NCBI RefSeq assembly: GCF_037392515.1
Contig: NC_090285.1
Span: 3,289,501 to 3,353,500 of the forward strand
Direction of reading: 5' to 3'
Length of the DNA stretch: 64,000 bases
Source of the DNA: Haliotis asinina
Lineage: Eukaryota > Mollusca > Gastropoda > Lepetellida > Haliotidae
Shown in pieces: positions 1 through 11,445 of this stretch (its first letter is position 1; every line of letters starts with the position of its first letter). Both the position numbers and the translations under genes were made by a program. Under the pieces are notes generated by a model. That model searched no databases. It saw only the letters and a list, made by a program, of their open reading frames with translations, and was not told the DNA's origin.

Positions 1-1318
1 ACTTGTTCGTTCAGTGGTCACCTCCTGGTCAGATACAAGATAACTTACCTGACCCTATCACGAGGGCACAGCTGACACCATTGGCGATATTTATCCGTGT
101 TTTCGACATGTTGATTCCCCAAGTCCGGCTGGGATGTTGCTCGGTGGTTTAGTCGATGTTGAAACCTGGAGCAAATCTACTTAAGTAGGTCAGCTGAGAA
201 CAACATGTGGTCACGTGACAAGGCGCGTTACTTCACAACGCCGTCACAGCTGGTGTGGTGACTTTGGTCTACTCCCATTTATGAGAACTCCCAATTGTGA
301 GACAGTGGATTATGTAGTTAACAAAAAAAAACATACCACACTCCCCTGTCTGATAGGTTCACTCCCAAGCATAGAAAGGATTAACTGTTGCTAATTAGGG
401 TTTAGCTGTACATATTCTAGTATTTTGTTGTTGTTGGAGTCCCATAACACCCGCACTAATACTTCTTCAATGAAGTTTTCGCACTGTAGCCCTGTGCTAA
501 GCCACACCTCTACTCAGCAGGAGGAGGAAAACCTGTTACTCCGGCCGAAGACTGTGTTGGGTGGTATCAGGTGTCATGTGTGGAATGCCAATGTACCTGT
601 CCATTGTTGGGTGAGTCCCGAATGTTCAGGTAGATAATGGACACTTATAGGGAATGCGATGTATTATTGCAGCACACACCGAACTGCTTCCCTCTCGGAC
701 ACAATGCGCTTCATACTTGGATGACAGTTAACAGAGCCACGAGGAAAGTGGGAGAGGTTCAGTCGTGGGCATATGATTCTGTGAGGCACTCAGCCGTAGG
801 CACATGGATTCTGTCAGACATTTGTGATGATACTAGGACCTAGATTTTAGTGAGTGCAAAAATCGTAGAAAATATATTTTGTTGATTTTGTTTTATTTTA
901 ATGAGTGCAAGATACGCATTCTGCCTCCAAGCCGAATAACAGTTTTCAAACTACTTTTCTCAAGTCTGCACTCGTGCATTATAATATGACGTGAAGCGAC
1001 TAACACGCGCGCGTTTCTCAAAGACTCGCCACAGTCTTCTTGTGGTGCCCTGATCCACGGTCAGCCTACCTGGCCACGTGAAATGATGGTATGCATGACA
1101 AATGACACCACTAACTCCACACTCGCATGTCGCCCTGTCACATTCCAGGTAGCTCATTGTAACCTGTCACAATTGAGTGGAGCTGGTGGTTCAGTTCCCT
1201 AAGTCTGCACACCTCGGTTATATATACGGTAAGCCTTACAATGTGAGGCTTGTTGCTGTGCGCATGCATTTCAGCTCATTTCGTGATACTCCACACTATC
1301 TCTTCTTCCCATCGACGT
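1..1318. other. Unassigned left flank
   Basis: No gene, splice-bounded exon or repeat family is recognisable here. Short open frames at 425-637, 637-843 and 960-1157 have no recognisable motif and no convincing splice or start context. Confidence 0.4.
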
Positions 1319-1319
1319 T

Positions 1320-1508
1320 CATTCATCCAATTCTGAAGCTTTGGGTTGACACTGGAAGTAATGACGTCACTAACGTTTGTCATTCAGCCAGTTGTGAAGC
1401 CTTGGGTTGACAGTGGAAGTAATGGCGTCACTAACGTTTGTCATTCAGCCAGTTGTGAAGCCTTGGGTTGACAGTGGAAGTAATGACGTCACTAACGTTC
1501 GTCATTCA
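1320..1508. repeat. 61-bp tandem repeat, three copies
   Basis: Three head-to-tail units of 61 bp start near 1320, 1380 and 1441. Each contains gaagcyttgggttgaca and ends in cactaacgttygtcattca. Units 1 and 3 carry the palindrome TGACGTCA, a consensus CRE site; unit 2 has TGGCGTCA. Copies 2 and 3 are almost identical, so the last duplication is recent. The short frames through it are repeat-driven. Confidence 0.85.
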
Positions 1509-1611
1509 GCGCAAGAAGAATGGTCATGAATATCATTCTGCTATCATATATGTGTTAGTTAACGTTCCTATGACCGTAGCGAGTGCATCTTTTGTCGATA
1601 GTACGTACTGT

Positions 1612-2018
1612 CAACACCTCATCCACCCATCCCGACATCCACCCATCCCGACATCCACCAAACTACCCATCCCGACATCCACCATCCCGACATCCACCCA
1701 TCCCGACATCCACCCAACCCTACATCCACCCATCCCGACATCCACCCATCCCGACATCCACCCATCCCTACATCCACCCATCCCGACATCCACCCAACCC
1801 GATATCCACCCTACCCGACATCCACCAAACTACCCATCCCGACATCCACCCATCCCGACATCCACCAAACTACCCATCCCGACATCCACCCATCCCGACA
1901 TCCACAAAACTATCCAACCCTACATCCCCCCATCCCTACATCCACCCAACCACTCAACCCGACATCTACCTAACCACCCATCCTGACATCCAACCAACCA
2001 CCCATCCCGACATCTCCC
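1612..2018. repeat. Minisatellite, CATCCCGACATCCACC unit
   Basis: About 25 imperfect copies of a 16-bp unit (catcccgacatccacc) occur with length variants containing aaactac or aaccc. The array translates as Pro/Thr/Ser/His-rich peptides in two plus frames and as Gly/Trp/Asp-rich peptide on the minus strand. Both strands stay open because the unit lacks stop codons, so these are not good evidence of a protein. Confidence 0.9.
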
Positions 2019-3790
2019 CCATCTCCGGCCATTTTGTGAACTCTGATATGGCACATGTATGTAGGTTTCGATGGTGCCGACAATTAACTGATCGTGAGGC
2101 CTATCGCATTCACTGGTCAACGTCAGTTTTTTTGTTTTCACCAAAATGGTTTTGTTGAAGGTACTCATGAAATAGCTGCAATGTGTAATACATATTGCGA
2201 GCGTGAATGGCATAATTCGAAGCACATCGCTTCGGAGGCATCGTTTGATCCCGGAAATAAGTCTGACAAATCCACAAGGCGCGCCCGGCCTGCTGATTGG
2301 CCGAAATCGACGCATGCGCCAGCTTTGATTGACAGACTGGGTCGGTCTATTGCCTACATACTGCTAATTTATTGGTCATGTTAACAGATTCGACAACAAA
2401 ACAAGTGCAATTCTGTGGATTTGTTGTTCAGATCCTAGTCCGATGAAAATCTGACCCTTTGAGAATGGTGATCATAGGACTGTCAAATAGCCTTAGGCAA
2501 CAGGGGCCTTCTTAAAGTAAGAAACACACATGTGTACGGCCACGTGAAATCTGTCCTATGTCCTTGTGGAGGCAGGTGCCCGTGGCGTCAACAGCTAATA
2601 GGCAACAGCATCTACATGTTGAGGATGTGCTCCGGGGCACGACAATATCTATCTACCTGAGACTACACATGTATAGGTGCTCTGGGGCACCACACTACCG
2701 CCTTTGTGAGTATCGTACAGAGTGTAAAAGTAAGGATTAAATCCCTCCCAGTCAATTTCACTCTTACATGAACCTGTTCTAGGACAGAAGTCCGAGAACT
2801 GATAAAGAGTGATATTATGTCCGGTTGAAATCGCTTGCGTAGATCGATGCAGACTCGATTATTTCGAGAACATATTGCTGGCGTTAGACAACAAAGACAC
2901 AAATCGGTGTTGACAAATCAATGCTAACATGTCTCGATACATCCACTGATCTTTAACTTCATGAGTTACTGACAGAGAATAATTATTTCGATCAGTTTGT
3001 GAAGCTTAATTTCTTCTTCAGCTCTCTCAAATATAAGAAAGCCGAACATCTCGTAACTGTTCCTATGTTACAGTATAGGAGGTACGAAGGCTACGAGAAA
3101 AGTTACGAGACCTTAGGCTTACGAAAGTTTTGTGAAACGGGCCCCAGGGCCCTGTTTTTTTTTTTAACTTGTCACGTGATCCAACCTATTCAAAAACATA
3201 TATTATTATAACGTTTAATTTAGTTTAAATTAGAGTAAATGGTTTGACACCTAATTTTGTAATGGGACTGAAAAAGGTCGTGTCTGTTTTCAATACAGAA
3301 TTCACAAATCTTTCAAAATGTTTCTCTCCTGTTCCGTTCATGAACTGAAGGGACTGTTACACATAAGCTGCTGCATGTATCAGTTGCGCTGTTCAAAGAT
3401 ACTTCAGGGTGGCCTGAAACGGGACTGTTGTGATCTGAAGAGAGTGGATTTATCCACCATACAATATCCATATGTATTGATGTGTAGAGACTCTATTCAG
3501 TATTGATAACAGAAGGAAAGTGTGATCACCTTGGAGGAAAATCATGCTGCGGGTTATTTCTAATCCTTCATGTCAGTTAAACATGATTTGATTTTACCGA
3601 CAATACCATCCTGCTTGCCTGGGAGATAAGCCTGAGGGCGGATGTACGTTCAGCGGTTTGACAATGTTTTTCAACACATGAGTCGTAATCGGTACACCTG
3701 AGACAATAGGCAAAGGGTTGTGATATTTTCCTCGTGATATTTTTATCATTTGAACAATGTACTGGTAACATGCAGCAGTTCAGAAATGCG
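2019..3790. other. Unassigned sequence
   Basis: No gene is recognised. A stretch at 3050-3150 is rich in self-complementary ctcgtaac / gttacgag words and ends in acgaaagttttgtgaaacgg. It looks like the end of a degenerate foldback element, but I cannot bound it. Confidence 0.35.
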
Positions 3791-3948
3791 AGTGAGTGAG
3801 TGAGTTTTACACCGCACTCAGCAATATTCCAGCTGTATGGTGGCGGTCTGTAAATAATAGAGTCTGGACCAGACAATCCAGTGATCAACAACATGTGCAT
3901 CTATCTGCGCAATTGGGCCTATTCTACCCCGGGACCTTCACGGGTCAG
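3791..3948 (+). repeat. Abalone-type dispersed repeat, internally deleted
   Basis: It starts with agtgagtgagtgagttttac, continues through gcaatattccagctgtatgg, gtctggaccagacaatcc and agtgatcaaca, and ends in ctaccccgggaccttcacgg. I recall this block as a very common interspersed repeat in Haliotis. Compared with my memory of the full form, the stretch between the gcgcaattggg and gcctattctacc segments is missing, so this is probably an internally deleted copy. Related fragments lie at 7205, 7966, 32503 and 43280. Confidence 0.7.
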
Positions 3949-4131
3949 ATCAGAAATGCACAGCTGAAAGCAACTGGTGAGAATATAATGCTGATGGTAG
4001 CTGCTATCAGTATTATAAGGGATAAGGGTGTATTGTAGAGCATTATCTGCAACAATGACTCCACATGTATACAAGGAAACAATCAGAATGTACCACAATT
4101 CGATGACCGTCCTTTGAACATAAGGCTAGGC

Positions 4132-4202
4132 CATTCGTAACTACTCGGGTCATTCCGGAAAGCCGGTTGCAGGTTACGGAAAGAGGCGAGTAGTTACGAA
4201 TG
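4132..4202. repeat. Foldback with 16-bp perfect arms
   Basis: CATTCGTAACTACTCG at 4132-4147 is the exact reverse complement of 4187-4202, with a 39-nt spacer containing ccggaaagccggttgcagg. This is a compact hairpin-forming sequence, probably the remains of a miniature inverted-repeat element. Confidence 0.7.
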
Positions 4203-5230
4203 AAGGTTAGGCTTCATACACCATATGCTAGGTGATATCAGCACAGGTCGTGAGTTTTTTGCATCAGGAGACGGCAACATCTCTACCAGGAGTCCAGATC
4301 CCACTCAGTCTGGGCATGTCGCAGGATATGCCATAGAGATCCCCCAGTAAAACATACATTGGTGCATTAGAACAAGCCGTCCAGCAAGAATGTAAGTCAG
4401 TACCTCACGGTCTAATTCAACATCTAACGAAGAGGAGGAGATGTTATTACAGCTGGAGGAAGTTACACCAAATATTAACAAACTGGTCGGTTATTGTTAT
4501 TCATGTGATGTGTTCAGCATTGTCAGGCAAAATGTTGACAAGGACCACTCTTCATAACGTCATACCGCCATAGGTATCAGCGTCACAGCATCAGTCAGCA
4601 TTTTCCTTTTCAGAATAAACTACATTTTTTCTATATACACGTGTATTTCCGTTTGGAGTTGACTTTTCATTATTCCTTTAGAGTAAGTTTATCATGATTG
4701 TAACTTGAAGGTCACATGCAACCAAAACATCACACATAATTAAAACACTATTATCACTTATTCCTGACATATAATATACATTGCTGCTTGTTAAAAACAA
4801 ATAAACAAAATTGTTAGCGTACAATCGCGATTCAAAAGTGCAATATTTTGTACTTGGGCTTACTTCCCTCGAAACGAAGCCCTCGGGAGACCGAACCCAG
4901 TCATAGCGGGTGGATATGCAGTCAAGCGTAACGACGCTGGTTCATTTGCTGACATGCTGAGGACTCATTGTGTGTACTGAAAGAGGATCTGTTTGATTGG
5001 CATTTTAGAAGTATGGCGAGTCACAAGAAAGTAAGATTCTTTATGGATAACAACTTCTTTCATTGTACTTGCTGCTTCGTTTCATTATGGTTTCATATAC
5101 CGTTGTCAAACAAAATCATATACACTAGAAGAAATAGTTATCCGTAAAGAATGCACACAGAGATGTTGGGGTTTGTAAATACATGTTCTCTGAATTTGCG
5201 TTTGATCCAATCAAAATCATCTCCGTAGAG

Positions 5231-5506
5231 ATGGTGAACTACTGCGTGGCTGGAACCTGCCATTCGTCCAAGTACAAAGCAGGACTTGAAACTGACTTGA
5301 AACAGTTTGCACCAGTTTCCATCAGATGCAGTTTGTTTGCAACCCACAGACATAAAAATATGTCATGTGTACAAGTATCACACCTGTCTAATTACATAAT
5401 GTGGCAGAGACAGGACTCGGGTGTACGAGTCATAAATCAATTTATTTTGTTTATGGCGTATAGCCTGATAGGTGTTAACTTCAAATTGCATATGGTCAAT
5501 GGTTGA
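5231..5506 (+). pseudogene. THAP-like zinc-finger start, truncated
   Basis: The frame from the ATG at 5231 begins MVNYCVAGTCHSSKYKAG. This matches the opening of THAP DNA-binding domains (Met, hydrophobic, aromatic, then C-x4-C). The later parts of a THAP domain (FP, the Trp, and the CxxHF end) are not seen, and the rest of the frame to 5506 is unfamiliar. It lies inside an element with terminal inverted repeats, so it is probably the broken first exon of a transposase. A chance resemblance is possible because only about 19 residues match. Confidence 0.4.
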
Positions 5507-5774
5507 AGCTGTGTATTGCATATTGCCTTTAGTAGACAGGCAGCCATACATATAGGTATCAATAAACCAGACATTGAGCTTTCTCTGTGTCAGAAACTGC
5601 TTACCACAATCAACAGGTTTTTTTATGTAGCGAGTAGATTATTTACTTGTTTGTGTACACAACCGATATTAGACTACAGCTCACGACCTCATACTCTGGG
5701 CAGGCATACTGTTTCAAACCTATTCACTGTGCATGCGTTATGGGCGCAGCGCAGCACAGCTGTTGAAACCACTT

Positions 5775-5796
5775 TTTCCCCCAGCGCTGGGGGAAA
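5775..5796. repeat. 22-bp perfect palindrome
   Basis: TTTCCCCCAGC at 5775-5785 is followed immediately by its reverse complement at 5786-5796, without a spacer. It lies within the right part of the 4709-5879 element and may be a subterminal protein-binding or foldback site. Confidence 0.85.
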
Positions 5797-5883
5797 TTTA
5801 GTGAATTGTTTGAACTCTGATTTCGCATACCGAAAGATATCAGAATCTGCTAACTTGTGTTTTACGTTGCATGTGACCTTTAA

Positions 5884-6885
5884 ATTGAGGATTGGATAAG
5901 TTCTAATAAGTTCGATATGTTGGCGATGGTGTAAAAGATAAGGTAAGCCCAGTTCGATCAATCTATCAATCTATGGTCCACATTTTATTACAAGAGAACC
6001 CAGCTGTTCTGTGTTATTAAACGGCGTAAGAGATCAGGTATATGTCCATCTCAGAGGTTCAGGCCAATTTGTAAAAATACTATCAAATTCCACCTTATGT
6101 AAATTACGTAAACACTATGAAATGTTCGCAGTGTTAAACTTGTACTGAGATAATGTCTAACTAAAATTAACTAAAACCGGTGAAACATGAAAGCATTCAA
6201 ATGAGCACTGTTGTGTCACTATTTCTCCACTTTCTATTTATAAACGAGTCAAGTCAAGTTGGCAAGTTCAAACAAGGCAATTGGTCCAAGAAGTTTAACT
6301 TCAGGTAAATCGATTATATAACCACCAAACAGTCAAACCCTTCCACTGACTGAAGCTCTTCATCTGTTTCATGCAAGAAGACTCAGAGTGAAAACAAACA
6401 CTCCACAAGACATGTGTGATAACGATAATACATCTATGATGATAACATGCCACATTTATATAGAGCCCTATTTGAAACTGTTGACTGTTGCAGCCTCTCT
6501 CGGTTTTGTGGAAGCTTGTTCCAAAGCGACTACCTTGTCGACGCACTTGTTCCCATATATTTTAGTCATTGATTTGGTACGGTGAGCAGTGAAGCTGATT
6601 CAGATTGGAGAGGCCGTACTGGTTTCTATGAGAGTACAAGTTCCTGCAAATAAGACCGTGGTGTTTGCTGCATGTGACAGGAGGCATCAATGTACGCCCA
6701 ACTTTCCGGGCAGTAGTCATTTTGCTATAGACTGAAAAATATAAATGTCCAACTTCTATAGAAATACTGTTGCTCGGGTGTTTGATCAGGACTACAACAT
6801 TCAGCACATTAGTAAAGTTTTAAAAAGGTTTTATTGTTGTCATTGGTAGACCTTAACATTTCCAGATTTACATGTTCCAGTGCAG
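5884..6885. other. Unassigned sequence
   Basis: Short frames on both strands (for example 6301-6546 and 6562-6807) show no recognisable domain. I see no repeat family. Confidence 0.3.
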
Positions 6886-7060
6886 CTTCTTAATTTGACT
6901 GTACCAAATGTTCCTGTTCTCGTTCCCGTACTTCAGGGGGACACAGATATGGTGGGTGCCTACGGTGGGACAGGATACGTTCAACCAGCATATCCAGTAT
7001 ATCCAGTATATCCAGTATATCCAGCCACCTCTTGTGGCCATTGTTCTGCATGTGGGTCCA
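6886..7060 (+). CDS. Candidate internal exon with YPV repeats
   Basis: An open segment lies between a good acceptor (pyrimidine-rich tract ending at 6885, ttccagtgcag) and a good donor at 7061 (GTAAGG). It would encode 58 residues plus one base. It includes VPNVPVLVPVLQGD, a Gly/Tyr-rich patch, then QPAYPVYPVYPVYPATS made by a 9-bp tandem repeat (tatccagta), and ends C-G-H-C-x2-C-G. I do not recognise the protein and found no partner exons nearby. It could be a real exon of a low-complexity, possibly secreted protein, or a chance open stretch. Confidence 0.3.
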
Positions 7061-7204
7061 GTAAGGGAAAACTCACACATCTAAAGAAATTGGCAAGTCG
7101 ATGTAGTACTTACAGCCTATATTGTCTAAATATATCATATATATTTAAGATGCCATTAAGAATGTGTCGGGCGTAATTTGACAAACGGTACGATTAAACA
7201 TGTG

Positions 7205-7272
7205 TTTGTGTGGTATAATGTTGCACTCAGGTATAACCCAGCTGTACAGCGGCGGTTTGTAAATAATCGATG
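7205..7272 (+). repeat. Fragment of abalone-type dispersed repeat
   Basis: The segment gcactcaggtataacccagctgtacagcggcggtttgtaaataatcga is a degenerate match to the central part of the repeat at 3791 (cagctgtatggtggcggtct and tgtaaataat). Confidence 0.55.
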
Positions 7273-7340
7273 CATACGTTTATAAAATGGAAACTCCTAA
7301 AAGATTCTTTGACAGAAGTACTTGATTCACGATTGCGATT

Positions 7341-7434
7341 GGTTTGTTGTACTTCCGCTAATGTCTTTAATGGAAGTCTTCTTGTAGGGTTTGTCGTATT
7401 TCCGCTAATGTCTTTAGTGAAAGGCTTCTTGTGG
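7341..7434. repeat. 47-bp tandem duplication
   Basis: Two copies, at 7341-7387 and 7388-7434, share ttccgctaatgtcttta and cttcttgt. Several substitutions separate them. Confidence 0.7.
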
Positions 7435-7965
7435 CGTTTTTGGAAAATAGCAAATTAATGATGACGAGGAACGAACTTAAACAGCTAAGCAATATTTTAG
7501 AACACGCCATTAAAAACAATAATGTGAATTCTTATAATGTGCTAATCTCCATGCAACAAAGCAAGCTTAAAGCGCTAACACACTGATTATCATTATTACC
7601 CAGGATTACCCAAGCTGCCTGTTATGCGCTAGAAGGTTATAGTCACGTGACATTTAACTCACCGGGTACCCATTTTCTGCTGGGTGCTGGGAGGCATTTT
7701 TTTTTAACAAACTGACTTGCCTAAGGTGAGACCACATGTGTCACATGTGCTTCGTTGTGGGGCAGAACCGACGGTCTAGAAACTCTCTGAAGTCAAACTG
7801 CCAGTCACCCATCATAGACTGTCCGAGCTCGACGGTGCTTAACTTCAAGTGATCTGTGACCTGAGCACTACGCACAGGACCACTCGCCATTACCTTATCG
7901 GAAGTATTTCACACATCGAGTCATTTCTGACCTTCATGCCGTCAACCTCTAAACGTGTAAGATTG

Positions 7966-8045
7966 ATTGTTCAGTTTGTTGTTTAACGCCGTACTCAGCA
8001 AGTTTTACAATATTCCAGCTAAATACCGGCACCAACCATGGCTTA
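7966..8045 (+). repeat. Fragment of abalone-type dispersed repeat
   Basis: The segment ttgtttaacgccgtactcagcaagttttacaatattccagct matches the start of the 3791-type repeat with a small insertion between cagca and atattccagct. Confidence 0.6.
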
Positions 8046-8348
8046 TACGTCATTACACATGTCTCCTATTTACTTAGCTGTTTGCTATTACTGTACTTTC
8101 ATATACGTTATTGCTTTATCCATTTGGACCAGTTGCTTTTGTAGTGTCTAAAGACAAGAAAATATGCCTAACCTTATCTTTGGTAAGCTCCGTTGTCATC
8201 GATAGTGAGTTAGGAGAAACCTGCCAATCATATATCGATCTCGATCTCCTGCAGTTGACATATCATCAAAACCTTAATTTAGAACATTAATAATCCCCTT
8301 GGGTCGTTGTAGAATCTTACCACACTATCAGGAAACTACCGAGTTTCA

Positions 8349-8895
8349 TCAGCCGATTTTGTAAACGCGTTGGTCAGTCGTCGCAGTGTTTTGGTAGTGT
8401 GCGTATGTCACTGGTAGAATCTTCATCTTTAGAGGGAAACACCTTTTATAGCATTCTTTGTAAAAGAGTGACTTAGCCAGGTTTTCGAATGAGGGACTGT
8501 AGTTCATTGATAATTCACCTGATCTGAGTTGGATAAGTGAGTAAGGGTAAGCGTTTACAATCGATTGAGGTGTTAATTCATCTTTGATCCTACTTACAAA
8601 TGTAGAGATGGATCTACTTTCACTGCCAGTATTCACGATACTTATATGTTGATGCCGTCTACGTAAGCTTGCATCGATCAAGGGACTGGGATCGGGTGTC
8701 ATTCTTGTTTGTTCACATATAATCTGTTTCAGGCCATACATCACTTTCATTTAGCACTTGCAGGTTACTTATCTTTCCGCGATTGAATCCTATGTCAAAA
8801 TCACCATTAACAGTAGTAAGCATGTTAAGATTGACAGAGGTACTAATATATTCATCAATCAAATCCCAGTAAGTGTCACTCCCATGGAAGTTGAT
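8349..8895 (-). pseudogene. Broken open frame, family unknown
   Basis: On the minus strand an open frame of 133 codons (8750-8349) is preceded, in another frame, by a further open stretch (about 8895-8705) reading SDTYWDLIDEYISTSVNLN. Together they suggest one longer coding sequence broken by a frameshift near 8705-8740. I recognise no domain. The setting next to a retroelement tail suggests an old mobile-element gene, but this is inference. Confidence 0.25.
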
Positions 8896-8965
8896 AATAC
8901 CACGTGCCCTTGAGATTCACATCCAATGATCGAGGGGAAAAATACCTGAGCCTTCAGCAAGCAAG

Positions 8966-9174
8966 TGTTGGGGAGTCTACATATTTTCCGGAAAGTTTTT
9001 GGTGGGTACGACTAGCTTGGCAGTGCTTCCTGGGAGAAATCATATTTGCTGTCTGGTCTGCGTGCAGACGGGGCAAGAGCCCTGACCTGATGACGAGCCT
9101 TACCAGCCTGACTGTGCCAGGATCACCTAAACCCTTTCTGCTGCATGTTATCTTTACTCTATATAAACCTAAAG
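8966..9174 (+). mobile_element. 3' end of RLE-type non-LTR retroelement (second copy)
   Basis: This aligns along its whole length with 19803-20000, the C-terminal codons and 3' UTR of the element at 17.8-20.0 kb. Shared words include ccggaaagtttttggtgggt, gactgtgccaggatcacc and tctgctgcat. The reading frame closes with the same CGACTAG stop. The copy is cut off on its 5' side, as expected when target-primed reverse transcription stops early. Confidence 0.85.
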
Positions 9175-9240
9175 TGTATATATTAGGTCATGTCTTGTTT
9201 TCCCAGAATAACCGCATTTGAGGTTTTTGTTTTGGAGTAA

Positions 9241-9303
9241 GACTGCTTCCCAGGTTTTACTTTTCGTTAGTGAGACCGCTTCGCAGGTTTTACTTTTCCT
9301 AAC
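9241..9303. repeat. 32-bp tandem duplication
   Basis: Two copies share caggttttacttttc and a gacygcttc start, at 9241 and 9273. Confidence 0.7.
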
Positions 9304-9389
9304 TTTATATGAACATCAAGATTCAAATGATCCACGGGGGTTTGCAATCAATTGAAAATTATCGTTCAAGTTTATAGTCAAAATACAAA

Positions 9390-9461
9390 GGTGGTCCGAC
9401 ACGGGATTCGAACCGCAAAATTCTCATCTGTAGGCAGACGCTCTACCGCACGGCCACCGGA
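9390..9461 (-). repeat. tRNA-derived SINE head or tRNA pseudogene
   Basis: On the minus strand the 72-nt segment starts TCCGGTGGCCGTGCGGTAGA, a good RNA polymerase III A box, and carries GGTTCGAATCCC, a consensus B box. The first seven bases pair, with wobbles, to TGTCGGA, which is followed by CCACC. The T stem has a mismatch and no standard seven-base anticodon loop can be drawn. I therefore call it a tRNA-derived SINE head rather than a working tRNA; the SINE body probably runs on to about 9300. Confidence 0.6.
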
Positions 9462-9601
9462 TCGACGAATGTGTAGGAGTTAGATTATCTAATTATAGTC
9501 ACTGTCATTACATTGAATTCACGTGCGCTTTGGTTATTGCTATGTAGTTTCATTAAATAATCATCAACATTGTAATTATACATCATTGACGGTATATATG
9601 A

Positions 9602-9729
9602 AAGAGAAGACACTTCTCCGAGGTTTTGGTAGACAATGTAAAACCATCGGGGTCAGCCGCCCCTCGGGTTTCCCTCCAACTCCGCTTTTACATTGTCTAC
9701 GAAAACCTCGATGGCGTGTTTTCTCCTAT
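9602..9729. repeat. Foldback element, long hairpin
   Basis: A 25-nt arm at 9619-9643 (cgaggttttggtagacaatg, then taaaa) is the reverse complement of 9686-9710 with one mismatch and a 42-nt loop. Weaker pairing (gagaagacac against gtgttttctc) extends the arms to about 9602 and 9729. Transcribed RNA would form a strong hairpin. The most likely origin is a small inverted-repeat element. Confidence 0.75.
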
Positions 9730-9735
9730 TCGTAA

Positions 9736-11445
9736 AAAAGTGATACACAAATAGCTACCCTACTAGTAGTATAATGGAGGAGAGTCGGGACTTCCGATGT
9801 AACGGAGAGGCAGTGAGTGCTGTCCTTGGGTTCGGGGCAGTAGTTATCAGCAAGAACTATTCAGTGTTTGTCTGCCGCGGGTTGAAAGTGGTTGAGTGGG
9901 TACATGTCGAAGAAATCAACTATTATGCCTTCTTCTACGAATTGGCAAAAGCACGGCAACTAAAGAAAGAGTTTTAAAAACTGGCGAGGGATCTGGTAGC
10001 ACTCAAGAGGGTGTGTCCCGATTGCTCCAGGGGCTGTTTCGCTTGGTCGGAAAGCAACATATGGGGACCCTTCGGATCTCGGCATAGGTTTTACATGATA
10101 GCTCGGTTCCCGGCATTGTTGTGTTCTATACCTATGTACCTGAATAGCTCTAATAGGGGTGCACCTTTACCGGTGGTTTTCCTTGCGGGAAGCCCCTGTT
10201 TGGAGGAGGCGTAGAAACAACACAATCTAGAGGATTGGTCAAAACTCCCATTGACATACCGTTGTTTGTTTTCCGTACCTGTCTTGGTGTTGGGTCGACT
10301 ACTGGTGGGAGGAGAGCAAGGAGGACAAAGAATGTCTCCATACACATGTATACGATCAAATGCACAAATGCACCTCTCCTTTTTTCCTTCTTATTTTATA
10401 ATTATTTTTTCCATTGCGGTCCAGAACCTCTATGATGTATACTACTCCACCGCTGAAGGTTTGTCCAAGGTAATTGGAATCCAGGTATTGATGCATCAAT
10501 ATGTCGGATTTCGGCATGTAACCACGCCCCTGAGAGACATATTACATGTGAGACATATTAGAAGTGAGACATATTACATCGTATAATCTAAATTCACCAT
10601 CCAGTGTGTTAATTCTACCTTTCAAGCTAATTATATGAAGTTCAAATCCATTATGTAATGGCCTCTGTAAATATTTCGGCCATGATTAGGCCGCATATCG
10701 CCGTAGTGGGGAAGGACGAGCATGCCAAATATAGATAAAATGGACTGTAAAGACATCGGGACTTTAATTTCAAACATTCTAAAGCTTTATGGTTATTTGA
10801 CTGCGAAAACGTCCACTTCCTTTCCCCATTGTCCCGTTCGAGTAGATATAGGAGTACTCAGGAAATGAACTCAAGGGAATAGTGAATAAGCTCTCTGTCT
10901 GTGGACATGAAAATCAACTATCTAACCTCAAATGGGACATTACGAAAAATATTATTGTGGGGAGAAAAATTAACAAACACATACTCATGAAATAGCAAGA
11001 ACTGTACACTCGCTTCTGCTTTTTTTTTTTTTTTGCTGAGATTGCAAAAAAAATCGGAAAGGGTTTTGTCCTTTCTATTGCAGGTTAAAACGTCTTTTGA
11101 GACTTCTTGCCGGAAGAAGTCGCCAACGTGAGTCAGTAACATTATTTATAGCTTCAATGTCTGCTCCAAGAACTAGATTCGGGTTGTCCACTGTCGTCTC
11201 AGGCTTATCTGTGTCGATCTAAACGGTGATAAATTTAGATACATTGCCAGAATATTGAACTGTTCATGACACACCACATTATTTGTGTTGAAAGTAACGA
11301 CATTTGAGGGGAAATATGTCTTCGCATCGAGGTTTATGACGTAAATGCATTTTAAGTCATCTGACATGGGCGTTATTAAATTCATACACGAGAATCATAA
11401 AAAGATTTCAGTGACCTTGCTCCTGCTTTTTCTTTCTGTTTTCAG
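9736..11445. other. Unassigned sequence with small direct repeats
   Basis: No gene is identified. An ATG frame at 9774-9977 (67 codons) has no recognised domain. The segment gtgagacatatta is repeated three times at about 10535-10578. A run of thymines lies near 11020. Confidence 0.35.

Larger units (their letters stand above)
4709..5879. mobile_element. TTAA-type DNA transposon derivative (Kolobok/P-like)
   Basis: A perfect 14-bp terminal inverted repeat bounds this 1.17-kb block: AGGTCACATGCAAC at 4709-4722 and its reverse complement at 5866-5879. The flanks are TTGA (4705-4708) and TTAA (5880-5883), compatible with a TTAA target duplication carrying one mutation. The only coding trace is a THAP-like start at 5231. 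THAP-bearing transposases occur in P and Kolobok elements, and Kolobok uses TTAA targets, so a Kolobok-like deletion derivative is the best fit. No transposase catalytic core is visible. Confidence 0.6.

Noticed and set aside
1468..2315. Pro/Thr/Ser-rich open frames of 172 and 191 codons
   Set aside because: They are products of the 16-bp minisatellite and stay open in more than one frame.
9390..9461. Functional tRNA gene
   Set aside because: A and B boxes are good, but the T stem has a mismatch and no seven-base anticodon loop with a five-pair stem can be drawn.
9774..9977. ATG-initiated 67-codon frame
   Set aside because: No domain, no splice or promoter support, and no repeated occurrence in the window.
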